Shown: positions 8,493 through 18,216, counted from the first letter of the stretch. The stretch: DNA of 23,379 nucleotides from an uncultured Eubacteriaceae bacterium (GCA_945938055.1 CAMEUH010000012.1:1-23379), one strand, 5' to 3'. The notes: a model not told the origin generated them from the sequence alone. Numbers and translations: made by a program.

Positions 8493-9131
8493 ATGAGACT
8501 TAGAAACGTGAAGGGCGCAAGAGATGTCATGCAGGAAAGTGAGTATGTTTTTGCTGACCCGGAAAACATGGCAGGGACGTGGAACGATATATTTGGAAAT
8601 GACCATGCGATTCAGATTGAAATTGGAATGGGAAAGGGAAAATTCATCACTACCCTTGCAGAAAGAAATCCCCAGATTAATTATATTGGAATTGAGAAGT
8701 ATTCCAGCGTTCTGGTAAGAGCGGTAGAGAAACAGAATGAGTTGAAGCTTCCAAATCTAAAGTTTATCCGCATGGATGCGGAAAAAATTACGGATATTTT
8801 CGGAAAAGGAGAAGTTGACCAGATTTTTCTGAATTTCTCAGACCCGTGGCCAAAGGATCGTCATGCGAAAAGACGTCTGACATCTAAGGAATATTTTGCA
8901 AGATATGATGTCATTTTAAAGAAAGATGGAGAAGTGCATTTTAAGACAGACAACAGGGATTTGTTTGACTTCTCCCTGGAAGAAGTGGAAAATGCGGGAT
9001 GGAAGCTGAAAGCCCATACCTTTGACCTGCATCATGATGCGGTCCTGAATGAGGGTAACATCATGACAGAATATGAAACCAGGTTCTCAGAAGAAGGAAA
9101 ACCGATTAATAAGCTGATTGCATATCGTTAA
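8493..9131 (+). CDS. trmB: tRNA (guanine-N7-)-methyltransferase TrmB
   Basis: Methylates G46 to m7G in the variable loop of tRNAs using S-adenosylmethionine. 212 residues, normal for bacterial TrmB. The SAM-binding motif I is EIGMGKGKF (residues 43-51). NFSDPWPKDRHAKRRL (about 114-129) is the family signature with the tRNA-binding/catalytic Asp-Pro-Trp-Pro and Arg/Lys cluster. HFKTDNRDLF and a C-terminal EYETRF (near 193-198) complete the pattern. The ATG at 8493 has GAAAGGA about 8 nt upstream. It is a single-gene unit divergent from the ATPase operon; no convincing intrinsic terminator follows the stop. Confidence 0.96.
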   Translation: MRLRNVKGARDVMQESEYVFADPENMAGTWNDIFGNDHAIQIEIGMGKGKFITTLAERNPQINYIGIEKYSSVLVRAVEKQNELKLPNLKFIRMDAEKITDIFGKGEVDQIFLNFSDPWPKDRHAKRRLTSKEYFARYDVILKKDGEVHFKTDNRDLFDFSLEEVENAGWKLKAHTFDLHHDAVLNEGNIMTEYETRFSEEGKPINKLIAYR

Positions 9132-9185
9132 AAAAGCGCGGACTCCCAATGGCATGATGCCAGAGTTAAAACATAACTTCTATTA

Positions 9186-9228
9186 TTATATCTGAATTCC
9201 CAGTCTGATGCATTTTTTGAAGTAATAA
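9186..9228 (+). repeat. Short intergenic repeat, copy 2 (downstream of trmB)
   Basis: Shares the exact 15-mer TCTGATGCATTTTTT (9204-9218) with 8402-8416, plus the flanking TTATATC and AGTAATAA blocks. On the minus strand this copy keeps a TATAAT (9190-9185) but has no matching -35, so it may be a decayed duplicate of a promoter/operator region or a small dispersed repeat. Confidence 0.55.
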
Positions 9229-9278
9229 TTCTCCGATTCGATTTGCACAAAAAGGCACTTTTTTACCTCAAAAGGAGC

Positions 9279-9308
9279 ATTTTATCAGAAAAAGCGTTCT
9301 GATAAAAT
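9279..9308. promoter_or_regulatory. Perfect 12-bp inverted repeat, candidate operator
   Basis: ATTTTATCAGAA (9279-9290), loop AAAGCG, TTCTGATAAAAT (9297-9308). No T-tract follows on either strand, so an intrinsic terminator is unlikely. It lies directly upstream of or over the region where the -35 of the giant-gene promoter should be. A dimeric regulator site is the best guess; the LuxR-type protein at 19447 is one candidate, without direct evidence. Confidence 0.55.
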
Positions 9309-9364
9309 TAAAAAAACTATATGTATTAAAATGAGTGCATAAGACAGATAGGTGAGGATATTAG

Positions 9365-12300
9365 ATGAAAAAACGCTTTGGAAAACAAATTCTATGTTAT
9401 TTGTTAAGTTTAACACTTTTTATGTCTGCGTTGCAGGTTCCTACGATGGCAGCAGAGGTTTCTTCTAATAATGAAACAGGGCAGTCTGCTATTTCACAGC
9501 AGCTCGCAGATGAAAATACGACAGAAACATCTGAGATGACAATCAAAACAGCAGATTCCGGAATATCGGAAAAAAGCCTTGATTTTGAATGTAATGGAGG
9601 AACCTTTAGGGATGGATATGAGCCACCGGATTTCTATCCGGTAGAAGGTCTTCCGGATGAGGATTACATCAATAAACCGGGTTATTCATTCGCAGGCTGG
9701 TATGATAATCAAGAATTGACGGGAGAGGCTGTTACTGAAGTCAATGATACAAAATACACAGGATCGGTGGTACTTTATGCAAAGTGGGCGGATCCTTATT
9801 ATTATGTGGATATTCCGGCAGTTGTGGCAACAGACGGATCTGAGATTAAGATTAGCGCAGAGGCGTACGGTCTGTATGATCAGGAAGCCGTAAAGGTTTC
9901 AATTCATTCAGAAAATGATTGGAATCTTAAGAGTAATGATGCATTGCTTTCTTATCAGTTCAGGGAAAAAGATTCGCCAAAGGTACTTGGAAATGATGTA
10001 TATGTGATGTATCTTACATCATCCAATAAGAGTGAAGAGAAAGAATATGTCTGTGAAGTAACGCAGGAAGCTACAGTAGTTGGTCAATATAAGGATACAC
10101 TGACCTTTGAGATCGGATATGAAACTACGAATTATACGATTGATTATGAAGCAAATGGCGGTTTAAAAGATGATCCGGATAATCCGGGTGATCTTATTGC
10201 CTTTGAAAAAGAGACGTTTTCACCGGGTACGGCACTTGATAATCTGCCAATTGCCATCAAAACGGGGTATACATTCCTTGGGTGGTGTTATGACGAGGAA
10301 TGTACGAAGTATGTTTCGACAACGGATCGCCTTTTAAGTGACATTACATTGTATGCCGCTTATACGGAAAATCAGCAGTTTGAGTCACATTCGATTGCTA
10401 CCTTTGCGCGTGCAATTGATGTAGATGGTGCTTCTTTGGTCATTCAGGTGACGGATCAGAGTGGAGCTCTTAGCACGGAACAGATCTTAAATGCGTGTAC
10501 CCTTACTAACTTAAGTGATTTTACGGAAGAAATCACGCTCATTCTTTCCGATGCAGGGAACAATACATATACGATCAGTAAGGAAAATGGTTGGAAAGAA
10601 GGTTCTAATTATAAGCTTGTATTAGACAATGATGATTTGTATTTTACAGGATTTGATACAACAATCCGTGAGTATGAAATCTCGATTCATAAGGATGAGG
10701 TAAAGAACCTTTCTTTGAATCAGGATATCAAATATATCAATGTAAAAGAACTGTCAAATCTGACTGTGAACGGACAAAGCGTGCAGTCTGTTTCTATTGC
10801 TACCATGACGCTTGGCATGGACGGAACAGTCAGAGAAGAAGGAAGCAGTGCAACAGGCAGTTTTACTTATACGGAAAGACCACTTAGGGTTGGAGACCAG
10901 ATTGCGGTATATGCCGGTGATGTGATACCGGATATGGATACCGTGGTTGCATCTGCTGACGGAAGCAATATTTCCTTTTTTGAAATCACGGCTGTCAACG
11001 GAACAACTTATTCTTATCGTGGCTCTAAGACAGAGGATGTCCTTTTTATGCCGGATGTCCTTCCGCTTGATCTGTCAAAGGATAAAGACGGAGAACTCCA
11101 AAATAACAGTGTGACTGTTGACGTGGCAGAGCTTACCTTTGATGACAGCAGTGCCAATTTGAATCCTTCACTTTCTGCCGATACGACGGTAGATGAGGGC
11201 GATTATCTGGCTCTTTATACGGATATTAACAGGCAGGATACGCTCTTTTACGGAAAGATTACGAGTGTACTTTTGTCGGAAGGACAATACATTATAAATT
11301 ATCAGCCACAGACATGGGAAGAGGTCATGGCTGCGATGGATGTTTACACCACACAGCCTCTCTCCGGAGAGGATCTGTTAGGTGAAACAGATGTGGAAGT
11401 GTTTGAAAGCAATATTGAAGCGCAGGCGATTGCCAGTGGTTTTGCGGATAAGGTAGCAGAGCAAATCGGCGAGATGGCCATTCGGACAGATTCTTTTGCT
11501 GAACTGGAAAGAACTCTTTCGGAAGAATTTGGGGCAGATGTGGAAATTACAGGTGATACCCAGATGCAGATGCAGAAAGCAGCGGGGCTGCAGAAACGTG
11601 TAGAAGTGGGGCTTCCGCAGGTGCGGGCAGAACTTAATACAAAGTTGCGCCATTTCGACGGAAACGAAAGCGGATTACATCTTGGGCTGGAAGTTTCGGT
11701 TCCGATTACATTCCATGTTGCCAGATATGCGGATTTTACAATTACCGTGACAGCGACCTTCGAGCAGGAGGTGCGTGTTGCTATTAATGTGGACGGAGAA
11801 GCTGTTTGGAAGACCTGGGGTATTTTCCCATATATTGCGGATTACCGCGTAACCGCTTCCATGGATTTATATGAATATACGGGAATTGCACTTGATATTA
11901 ACTTCAAGACAGAGCAGGCAAACAATTATCTGCTCTTTCCGTTGCCGGGTGTAGATTCATCCACCCAGTTTAAGAAGAAGCAAAAGCTTGCAAATAATGT
12001 AGAGAATATCATCAATGAGCTTGAGGATATGATGGAAAACGGCAAGGAATACATATCCGACAAGTCTCCTTTAATGGCTGACATCAATGACTCAAATGAT
12101 ATCGATGAAGACAAGATTTCGGTTGCAAAATCTCTGGCAGAGCGTTATGCGGATTTGATAGAGGACGACGGAGAATGGGTTGAGCTTTACACCAGAGAGA
12201 TTAAACATCAGCATTTCCGTATTATTTATGTTATAGATATTGCTCTTGAACTGGATTTTGTTGTCTGGGCTAAAGTCAATGTTTCTATCGGTATGTCCTT

Positions 12301-15300
12301 CTGGTATAAAAATGCGAAACGATATGTATTTACCCTGCATGTAAAGGGCAGAAAGGCAACGAGTGATACGATTAATATCACCGAGGAACAGTATGAGTTT
12401 ACAGCCTATGCCATGGGAACGATTGGAATTAAAGCCGGCGTCAGACTGACAATCCGCGTCGGACTTATATCGACGGAGCTTGCAAGCGTAGGTCTTTCGG
12501 CGGAAGTGGGCGGTTATGTCCAGCTATGGGGATATTTGTATTATATCCTGAAATATTCGGCTTCGAACGGAAGGGATAGCCGGGCAATAGGAGCATTGTA
12601 TCTGGAACTTGGTATTTATCTGGATATCAAATTCAGGGCAACGGCGCTTTCCAGTGCGTTTACTTATTCGCCGACGATTTTTGAAGCTATGTGGCCGTTA
12701 TTTACGGCAGGTACCCGGGAAAATGTACTTGATTTTGTGGATACTGAGGAAACGGTATGCGAAATGAAGTATGAATATAGGCAGGTGCGTCTGCCGGATG
12801 ATTTCTTCAACATGAATTATATGGATATGAAGGAAGGTCTGGATGACGGAGAATACTTCACAAAGATATATGAAGATGACAGTGATAAGTATTTTAAAAT
12901 CACAATGACCAATGATGCCTTTACCTATGACCCTAAGACGAATCTCATTACGGTAGATCCGGGTTCGGAAAAATCCGTGGATGGTGAAATGATTGTAACC
13001 TGGAAAAATCAGCCGGGTACATTCAATACCAAGCCGTTCCAGAAGAAGGTAAAGCTCCACTGGGATATGCTGCGTGACGCATATGTCATTGCTTTTATCA
13101 GTAATGGCGGTTCCTATGTGCCTGCAATCGGCCAAAAATACGGAACTGAAATCACAAAGCCTGCTGACCCTAAAAAGCAGGGTTATGTATTTGCCGGATG
13201 GTATCGGGATGCGGCACTGACACAGCCATATACCATTCCGTCTGTGATGCCGGACGAGAGTGTAATCGTCTATGCCAAGTGGGAACCTGCACAGGTTAAA
13301 TATACCGTTAAATCATATCTGCAGGGAGTGAACGGGGTTTACGAAATAGCAGAGGATGGTATCGAAACAGGAAAGGCATATACTGATTCTACGATTAGTC
13401 CGCAGCCTAAGGTACGTGAAGGTTTTGAAACGCCTTTAGCAGATTCTGTTACAGTAGATGCTGATGGCAGTACAATGATTGAATACTATTATACGAGAGA
13501 GAAATATACAGCAACCTTTAAATCGGATGGCGAAGTTGTTTCTACGGACTCTTACCGTTATGGCAGTATGATGCCTGTACCGGCGGTTTATAAGCCGGGT
13601 TATGACTTTGTCGGATGGATTCCTGAAGGAAAAGATGTTGTGGAAGATGTTCCAATGGAAGTACCGGCTAAAGATACGACCTATTATGCAAGCTGGAAGC
13701 CACAGTCGGGAATTGGATATACCGTAAAGTATTATTTACAGGAAGATGGCTCAGACAGCTACAGTTTAAATTCAATAGAATATTTGACAGGAGAAACAGG
13801 AGCAACAGTAGTAGCACCAGCAGGTAATTATGATGCAATGATTTATCACCTTAAGGATAACGCACCGCTGCCAAGCGGCGAAATCAAGGCAGACGGAAGT
13901 CTGGAGCTGCGGGTTTACTATGACCTTAATACTTATACTGTAACCTATGATACTGCCGCAAATGATGCTACAATGCCGGAGGAAGGTGAGCTTACATTTA
14001 CCGCAAGACCGGGACAGAAGATTCTGACCGAAATACCTGAAAGAAAAGGCTATCGATTCACGGGATGGTATCTGGATGCAGCTTGTACAACTGAATTTGA
14101 TAACACAATGCCAAGCTATGATATCACTCTTTATGCCGGTTGGGAAAGAGAGAAGGTTAACTATACAGTCAGACATTTGCAGGAAGACCTTGCAATCCTG
14201 AATGAATATGGATATCCTGAGGGAGGAGAAGCAACTTATACAATTGTAGATGAAGAAGTATTTTCAGCACTTCCGGGTGAAGATGTTTCACCTGCAGTAA
14301 AATCCTATGAAGGTTTTACATCTCCTGCTGTCGTGACAAAAACGGTAACAGTAGATGAAAATGGCAACGGAACGCTTGTAATTGAATATAAATACAGCAG
14401 AAATGAATATACGATTGAATGGCAGCTGGATATGTTGAGTAATGATGGCGTGCCTATGTATAGGGTACAGGAATTCCAATATGGCGCAACCATCATAAGA
14501 CCAAGCTATGACAAAGAAATTGTGAAAGCAGGATACCATGTGGACGGCTGGTATGAGGATGAAGAACTTACGACACCGTTCACATCCGAGACGATGCCGG
14601 CGCATGACATCGTGGCATATCCGAACTGGGTTGCTGAAGATATTGAGTATACGGTCTGGTATCAGTTCTTTGATGGCGATTCATTTCAATATGCCATTAC
14701 AGAAACCTTAACGGGACTTGCAGACAGTGTGGTAGCGCCACCGGAGGTAAAAACCTTTGATGGTTACACCTTTGATGAGGCAGGCAGACTGGAAGAACAT
14801 AAGATTAATCCGAATGACCCTGACGTAACTTATAAATATAACATTAATTCACATACTGTGACTTACATTTACGAAACAAATGAGGGTCCTAAGACGGAAA
14901 CAGTTTCCAAAAAATACGGAGAAGATATAACCAACAGTCCGGTGCGAGATGGTTATGCATTTGCAGGCTGGTTTACGGACGAAGGTTATACCAATCAGTA
15001 TCTGGGGTCAACGATGCCGGATAACGATATTACGTTGTACGGTAAATGGAAGCTGGGTGAGCAGTCATATCAGGTATTACACTATCTGAAGCAGCTTGAC
15101 GGAACATCAGTTAAGCTATATATGGTTGAAAATCTGTCCGGAAGGTCGGGCACTGAGGTAACACCGGATTCGAAGGCACCGGAAGGATTTGAAGAGGTAG
15201 AAACGTCTACACTTACGCTGACACCGGGTTCGGTTGAGAATAACCGTATCGTATACGAATATCCAAGAAAGCAGTATCAGGTAACGTATCATTTTAATGG

Positions 15301-17692
15301 TGGAACAAGTCCTAAGGGAGAAACAGAAACGCTCTATTATGAAGAGGAAATTAGTAATGCCCCATCAAGAGACGGTTATTGGTTTGCAGGCTGGTACACG
15401 GATGAAAGCCTTCAGACACCTTTGACGGATAAGAAGATGCCTGCACAGAACCTGGAACTTTATGCAGAATGGAAAGCATTAGAGAGCAGGTATATCGTAA
15501 AGCATTATAGGGAAAATGCCAATACAGGTGATTACAATCTGTTTGAGACAGGTTATGATTATGCCCATACGGATTCCATCGTAGAGCCTCCTGTGAAACA
15601 GTATTATGGTTACACGTCACCGGCTGTAAAGTCAGGAACGGTATCAGGAGACAGCGAAAATCCTCTTGTGATTGAGTATTATTATGCTTGTAATAAACAT
15701 AATCTGACACTGAAAGACTCTGTTTTAGAGGATAATGTATCCGCCGGGGATGTAACACGCGAGGCAAAATGCGGCAGTATCATACAGGCACAGACAAGAA
15801 GAGCATATGATTTTGGCGGATGGTATACGGATGCTGAATATACAGAGAAATATACCGGTATAATGCCGGACTACGATCTGACCCTGTATGCAAAATGGAT
15901 TCCGCAAATGCGCAATTATCAATTTGTATATCGGATGCAGAATACCAGAGGTCGTTACGTCGAGACCGATATTGTAAAGGGTAGTGCACAGGTAGACAGC
16001 TTTGTAACGCCGCCGGCACCGGATTATACAGGATTTATTACACCTGAAATAAGTCCGGTAAAGATTAAAGATGGTTACAATAATAATACATACTATTATG
16101 GTTATCAAAGACAAATTCATACCGTTACCTTTAAACTAGATAACGGAGAAAGTGATATTGTTAAGAGAGGGTATTATGGCAGTGAAATCATTAAACCTGC
16201 TGCTCCTAAAAAAGAGGGATATATCTTTACAGGCTGGGATGCAGAGGTAGAGAATACAATTCCGGACAGGGATTTAACCTATACGGCGCAGTGGACGATA
16301 GGCTCTTATCACATTGCCTTTATGGTTGATAATGAAGATTTAGGTGCTACATATGAATACGGACAAAAGATTGTTATACCGGCTAATCCTACAAAACCGG
16401 GTTATATCTTTAAGGGCTGGAGTGCGGATGTACCGGAAACAATGCCGGGTAAAAATCTGAATCTGACAGCGGTTTGGGAGCTTGAAAAATATAATATCAC
16501 ATGCAATCTGAACGGCGGAGTGGGTTATTATCCAAGCTCTTATACTTATAATAGTGCTCAGATTACACTGGCTAAGCCAACAGATCCGACCGGTTATAAA
16601 ACATTTGTAAGCTGGAGAGGAACAGACTTAGCTGTAGACCTTGATGACCCTACTACATACGTGAAAACGGTTAAGATTCCGAAAAACTCGACCGGAGACC
16701 GCCACTATGAAGCAATCTGGGAGGAAACTAAATATATAATACAATTCGTATCAAAAGAAGGTGCACTGGGAATTGAAGATATGGAGATTACCTATTCTCA
16801 AAGTAAATTATTGCCAAAGGTTACGAATATACCGAAAGGATATTCGTTTAAGGGCTGGTCACTAAGCGAAGATAGCTCAACCGTAGTATACAAGGATGGG
16901 GCAACGATAAGTCATGTGAATAGTGGTAAGGTATTGTATGCAGTATTTGAACCAAATAAACACACTGTGACATTCGATTTTAATAAAAATCCGAAATTTA
17001 TGACAACGGCAACTTGTGCATATTACTCGTCAGTTCCTCTGCCGGAGTTTACTACGAAGGATGGAAACAGACATTATTGGGGATACAACCTGGACGGCTG
17101 GGATGTATTTAAGGATAAATCAGTATATTCTGATGCTTATATTACCAGCGATAAGAAGAACTATACCCTTTATTATGACAGTGATGTCACCATAAAAGCC
17201 AGATGGAAGCCAAATGGCACTTATATTTATGAGCCGTCAGATTACATGAATAATACTTACGATATTACAGATGATAAGAACCGTGAAATCTCCTTTACGT
17301 TCTATGTGGACGGAAAGCAGACCAAGGTTCCTGTAACGGGTGATTATGGTCTTGGAAACGGCGCTGATTATGTGATTAATATGCATAATATGTCTTACGA
17401 CGTTGTAAGTAAGAACTTCAGTAAAATCAAGATTAAGCTGCAGTGTAATCTGACTATAGTACATGACGGATATGCGAAAATACGAATAAGCTACAAACCG
17501 AAAAATGGTAAAGAGGTCTTATGGAAGACTGAGTCGAAAGATTTACAAGATGCGAAAGGCGTCACAGAATTCCCGCAGTATGTGCTTGAACGAACGGATA
17601 TCGAGTATTTTAAAATCGAGTTTGATGCAGATGGTGGCAAAATCGATGAGTACCTTTTGTGGGGTCTGAATGTCAAGTTTGAGTACGAATAG
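9365..17692 (+). CDS. Giant secreted repeat protein (InlB/Flg_new and MucBP-like repeats), 2775 residues
   Basis: Predicted exported surface protein of roughly 300 kDa. A signal peptide (MKKRFGKQILCYLLSLTLFM, cleavage near AA30) precedes two InlB B-type repeats (about 72-132 and 256-335). Residues about 340-1235 form a unique region of unknown fold, including amphipathic beta-rich stretches at about 765-870 and 945-1100. From about 1240 an array alternates InlB-type units, each with a GW(Y/F/I)-type motif near its end, with MucBP-like units ending in EYYY or similar. GW motifs lie near 1278, 1415, 1565, 1726, 1866, 2008 and 2150, so the period is about 140. Five further short units follow at about 2288-2576 without MucBP spacers. 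A distinct C-terminal domain (about 2617-2775) ends FEYE. No LPXTG, SLH or transmembrane anchor is visible. Such repeats are known from bacterial adhesins; the role here is inferred. Confidence 0.88.
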   Translation: MKKRFGKQILCYLLSLTLFMSALQVPTMAAEVSSNNETGQSAISQQLADENTTETSEMTIKTADSGISEKSLDFECNGGTFRDGYEPPDFYPVEGLPDEDYINKPGYSFAGWYDNQELTGEAVTEVNDTKYTGSVVLYAKWADPYYYVDIPAVVATDGSEIKISAEAYGLYDQEAVKVSIHSENDWNLKSNDALLSYQFREKDSPKVLGNDVYVMYLTSSNKSEEKEYVCEVTQEATVVGQYKDTLTFEIGYETTNYTIDYEANGGLKDDPDNPGDLIAFEKETFSPGTALDNLPIAIKTGYTFLGWCYDEECTKYVSTTDRLLSDITLYAAYTENQQFESHSIATFARAIDVDGASLVIQVTDQSGALSTEQILNACTLTNLSDFTEEITLILSDAGNNTYTISKENGWKEGSNYKLVLDNDDLYFTGFDTTIREYEISIHKDEVKNLSLNQDIKYINVKELSNLTVNGQSVQSVSIATMTLGMDGTVREEGSSATGSFTYTERPLRVGDQIAVYAGDVIPDMDTVVASADGSNISFFEITAVNGTTYSYRGSKTEDVLFMPDVLPLDLSKDKDGELQNNSVTVDVAELTFDDSSANLNPSLSADTTVDEGDYLALYTDINRQDTLFYGKITSVLLSEGQYIINYQPQTWEEVMAAMDVYTTQPLSGEDLLGETDVEVFESNIEAQAIASGFADKVAEQIGEMAIRTDSFAELERTLSEEFGADVEITGDTQMQMQKAAGLQKRVEVGLPQVRAELNTKLRHFDGNESGLHLGLEVSVPITFHVARYADFTITVTATFEQEVRVAINVDGEAVWKTWGIFPYIADYRVTASMDLYEYTGIALDINFKTEQANNYLLFPLPGVDSSTQFKKKQKLANNVENIINELEDMMENGKEYISDKSPLMADINDSNDIDEDKISVAKSLAERYADLIEDDGEWVELYTREIKHQHFRIIYVIDIALELDFVVWAKVNVSIGMSFWYKNAKRYVFTLHVKGRKATSDTINITEEQYEFTAYAMGTIGIKAGVRLTIRVGLISTELASVGLSAEVGGYVQLWGYLYYILKYSASNGRDSRAIGALYLELGIYLDIKFRATALSSAFTYSPTIFEAMWPLFTAGTRENVLDFVDTEETVCEMKYEYRQVRLPDDFFNMNYMDMKEGLDDGEYFTKIYEDDSDKYFKITMTNDAFTYDPKTNLITVDPGSEKSVDGEMIVTWKNQPGTFNTKPFQKKVKLHWDMLRDAYVIAFISNGGSYVPAIGQKYGTEITKPADPKKQGYVFAGWYRDAALTQPYTIPSVMPDESVIVYAKWEPAQVKYTVKSYLQGVNGVYEIAEDGIETGKAYTDSTISPQPKVREGFETPLADSVTVDADGSTMIEYYYTREKYTATFKSDGEVVSTDSYRYGSMMPVPAVYKPGYDFVGWIPEGKDVVEDVPMEVPAKDTTYYASWKPQSGIGYTVKYYLQEDGSDSYSLNSIEYLTGETGATVVAPAGNYDAMIYHLKDNAPLPSGEIKADGSLELRVYYDLNTYTVTYDTAANDATMPEEGELTFTARPGQKILTEIPERKGYRFTGWYLDAACTTEFDNTMPSYDITLYAGWEREKVNYTVRHLQEDLAILNEYGYPEGGEATYTIVDEEVFSALPGEDVSPAVKSYEGFTSPAVVTKTVTVDENGNGTLVIEYKYSRNEYTIEWQLDMLSNDGVPMYRVQEFQYGATIIRPSYDKEIVKAGYHVDGWYEDEELTTPFTSETMPAHDIVAYPNWVAEDIEYTVWYQFFDGDSFQYAITETLTGLADSVVAPPEVKTFDGYTFDEAGRLEEHKINPNDPDVTYKYNINSHTVTYIYETNEGPKTETVSKKYGEDITNSPVRDGYAFAGWFTDEGYTNQYLGSTMPDNDITLYGKWKLGEQSYQVLHYLKQLDGTSVKLYMVENLSGRSGTEVTPDSKAPEGFEEVETSTLTLTPGSVENNRIVYEYPRKQYQVTYHFNGGTSPKGETETLYYEEEISNAPSRDGYWFAGWYTDESLQTPLTDKKMPAQNLELYAEWKALESRYIVKHYRENANTGDYNLFETGYDYAHTDSIVEPPVKQYYGYTSPAVKSGTVSGDSENPLVIEYYYACNKHNLTLKDSVLEDNVSAGDVTREAKCGSIIQAQTRRAYDFGGWYTDAEYTEKYTGIMPDYDLTLYAKWIPQMRNYQFVYRMQNTRGRYVETDIVKGSAQVDSFVTPPAPDYTGFITPEISPVKIKDGYNNNTYYYGYQRQIHTVTFKLDNGESDIVKRGYYGSEIIKPAAPKKEGYIFTGWDAEVENTIPDRDLTYTAQWTIGSYHIAFMVDNEDLGATYEYGQKIVIPANPTKPGYIFKGWSADVPETMPGKNLNLTAVWELEKYNITCNLNGGVGYYPSSYTYNSAQITLAKPTDPTGYKTFVSWRGTDLAVDLDDPTTYVKTVKIPKNSTGDRHYEAIWEETKYIIQFVSKEGALGIEDMEITYSQSKLLPKVTNIPKGYSFKGWSLSEDSSTVVYKDGATISHVNSGKVLYAVFEPNKHTVTFDFNKNPKFMTTATCAYYSSVPLPEFTTKDGNRHYWGYNLDGWDVFKDKSVYSDAYITSDKKNYTLYYDSDVTIKARWKPNGTYIYEPSDYMNNTYDITDDKNREISFTFYVDGKQTKVPVTGDYGLGNGADYVINMHNMSYDVVSKNFSKIKIKLQCNLTIVHDGYAKIRISYKPKNGKEVLWKTESKDLQDAKGVTEFPQYVLERTDIEYFKIEFDADGGKIDEYLLWGLNVKFEYE

Positions 17693-17707
17693 ATTTAGGG
17701 GTGGAAT

Positions 17708-18202
17708 ATGAAAAATAAAAAAAGAATTCTTATTTTATCGGATTTGATACTCGTGCTTGTTATTATAGCAGTAGTTATCTGTTTTTGGAACAAACCAAAA
17801 GCAGTTGAAGGAGATGAACCGGCTTTTACGCCGGTTCTGGAACCCAATGCAGTAGTACAGACGGACGGAATGGATCAGACCGCAGAGCAAATCGAGGGAA
17901 TCCGTATACCGGGATATCCGAGAATTACTGTTGAGGCAGATACAACGGATGTTATCATGAATTTAAAGAATCCGGAAGGGAATCCCTGTTATTTCACATT
18001 TGAGATTGTTTTGACGGATGAGAATGAAACAATATATGTCTCTAAAATGGTGGAGCCCGGAAAGGCAGTCACAAATGTAACATTATCCCGTGCACTTAAT
18101 AAAGGAGAGTATCCTGCAATGATAAAAATTACGACGACATCTCTTACAGATGGTTTACCGATGAATGGTGCAAACGTGGAAACAACCATTGTTGCGCAGT
18201 AA
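17708..18202 (+). CDS. Membrane-anchored small beta-sandwich protein (unknown function)
   Basis: 164 residues. Residues about 6-28 form one transmembrane helix (ILILSDLILVLVIIAVVICF) after a Lys/Arg-rich start, which predicts a type II topology with the rest outside. After a Pro/Glu-containing linker, residues about 65-164 look like one Ig-like beta domain, with IRIPGYPRITVEADTTDV, NPEGNPCYFTFEIVLTDENE and VEPGKAVTNVTLSRALNKGEY as successive strand segments. The ATG at 17708 follows the giant gene by 15 bp with AGGGGTGG upstream, so the two are almost certainly cotranscribed. I do not recognise a named family with certainty. A partner or anchor for the giant protein is plausible by context only. 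Confidence 0.82.
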   Translation: MKNKKRILILSDLILVLVIIAVVICFWNKPKAVEGDEPAFTPVLEPNAVVQTDGMDQTAEQIEGIRIPGYPRITVEADTTDVIMNLKNPEGNPCYFTFEIVLTDENETIYVSKMVEPGKAVTNVTLSRALNKGEYPAMIKITTTSLTDGLPMNGANVETTIVAQ

Positions 18203-18216
18203 AGGGGGGAAAAGAG

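Larger units (their letters stand above)
9132..9364 (+). other. Non-coding leader between trmB and the giant surface-protein gene
   Basis: This 233-bp AT-rich stretch has no credible gene. It holds an 11-bp palindrome (GGCATGATGCC) just after trmB, the second copy of the trmB-flanking repeat and a perfect 12-bp inverted repeat ending 56 nt before the next ATG. The best -10-like matches (TATTAA at 9324-9329, TAAAAT at 9327-9332) have no good -35 at 16-18 bp, which would fit an activator-dependent promoter. The ribosome binding site AGGTGAGG lies about 7 nt before the ATG at 9365. Confidence 0.6.

Noticed and set aside
8375..8606. Minus-strand open frames across the trmB start and the divergent promoters
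   Set aside because: They overlap the promoter pair and the trmB N-terminus, with no family likeness and no start signal.
9150..9160. GGCATGATGCC palindrome after trmB as terminator
   Set aside because: The arms are too close to form a stable hairpin and no T-tract follows; a site for a protein is possible but unsupported.
15351..16120. Long minus-strand open frames inside the giant gene, and similar frames opposite the ATPase genes
   Set aside because: They are antisense shadows of well-supported coding sequence, have unlikely composition (His, Cys and Arg rich) and lack ribosome binding sites.
9365..17692. Recent horizontal transfer of the giant gene
   Set aside because: By eye its base composition, codon use and ribosome binding site resemble the neighbours, and no integrase, transposase or attachment-like repeat borders it. 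The short repeats flank trmB, not the cassette.
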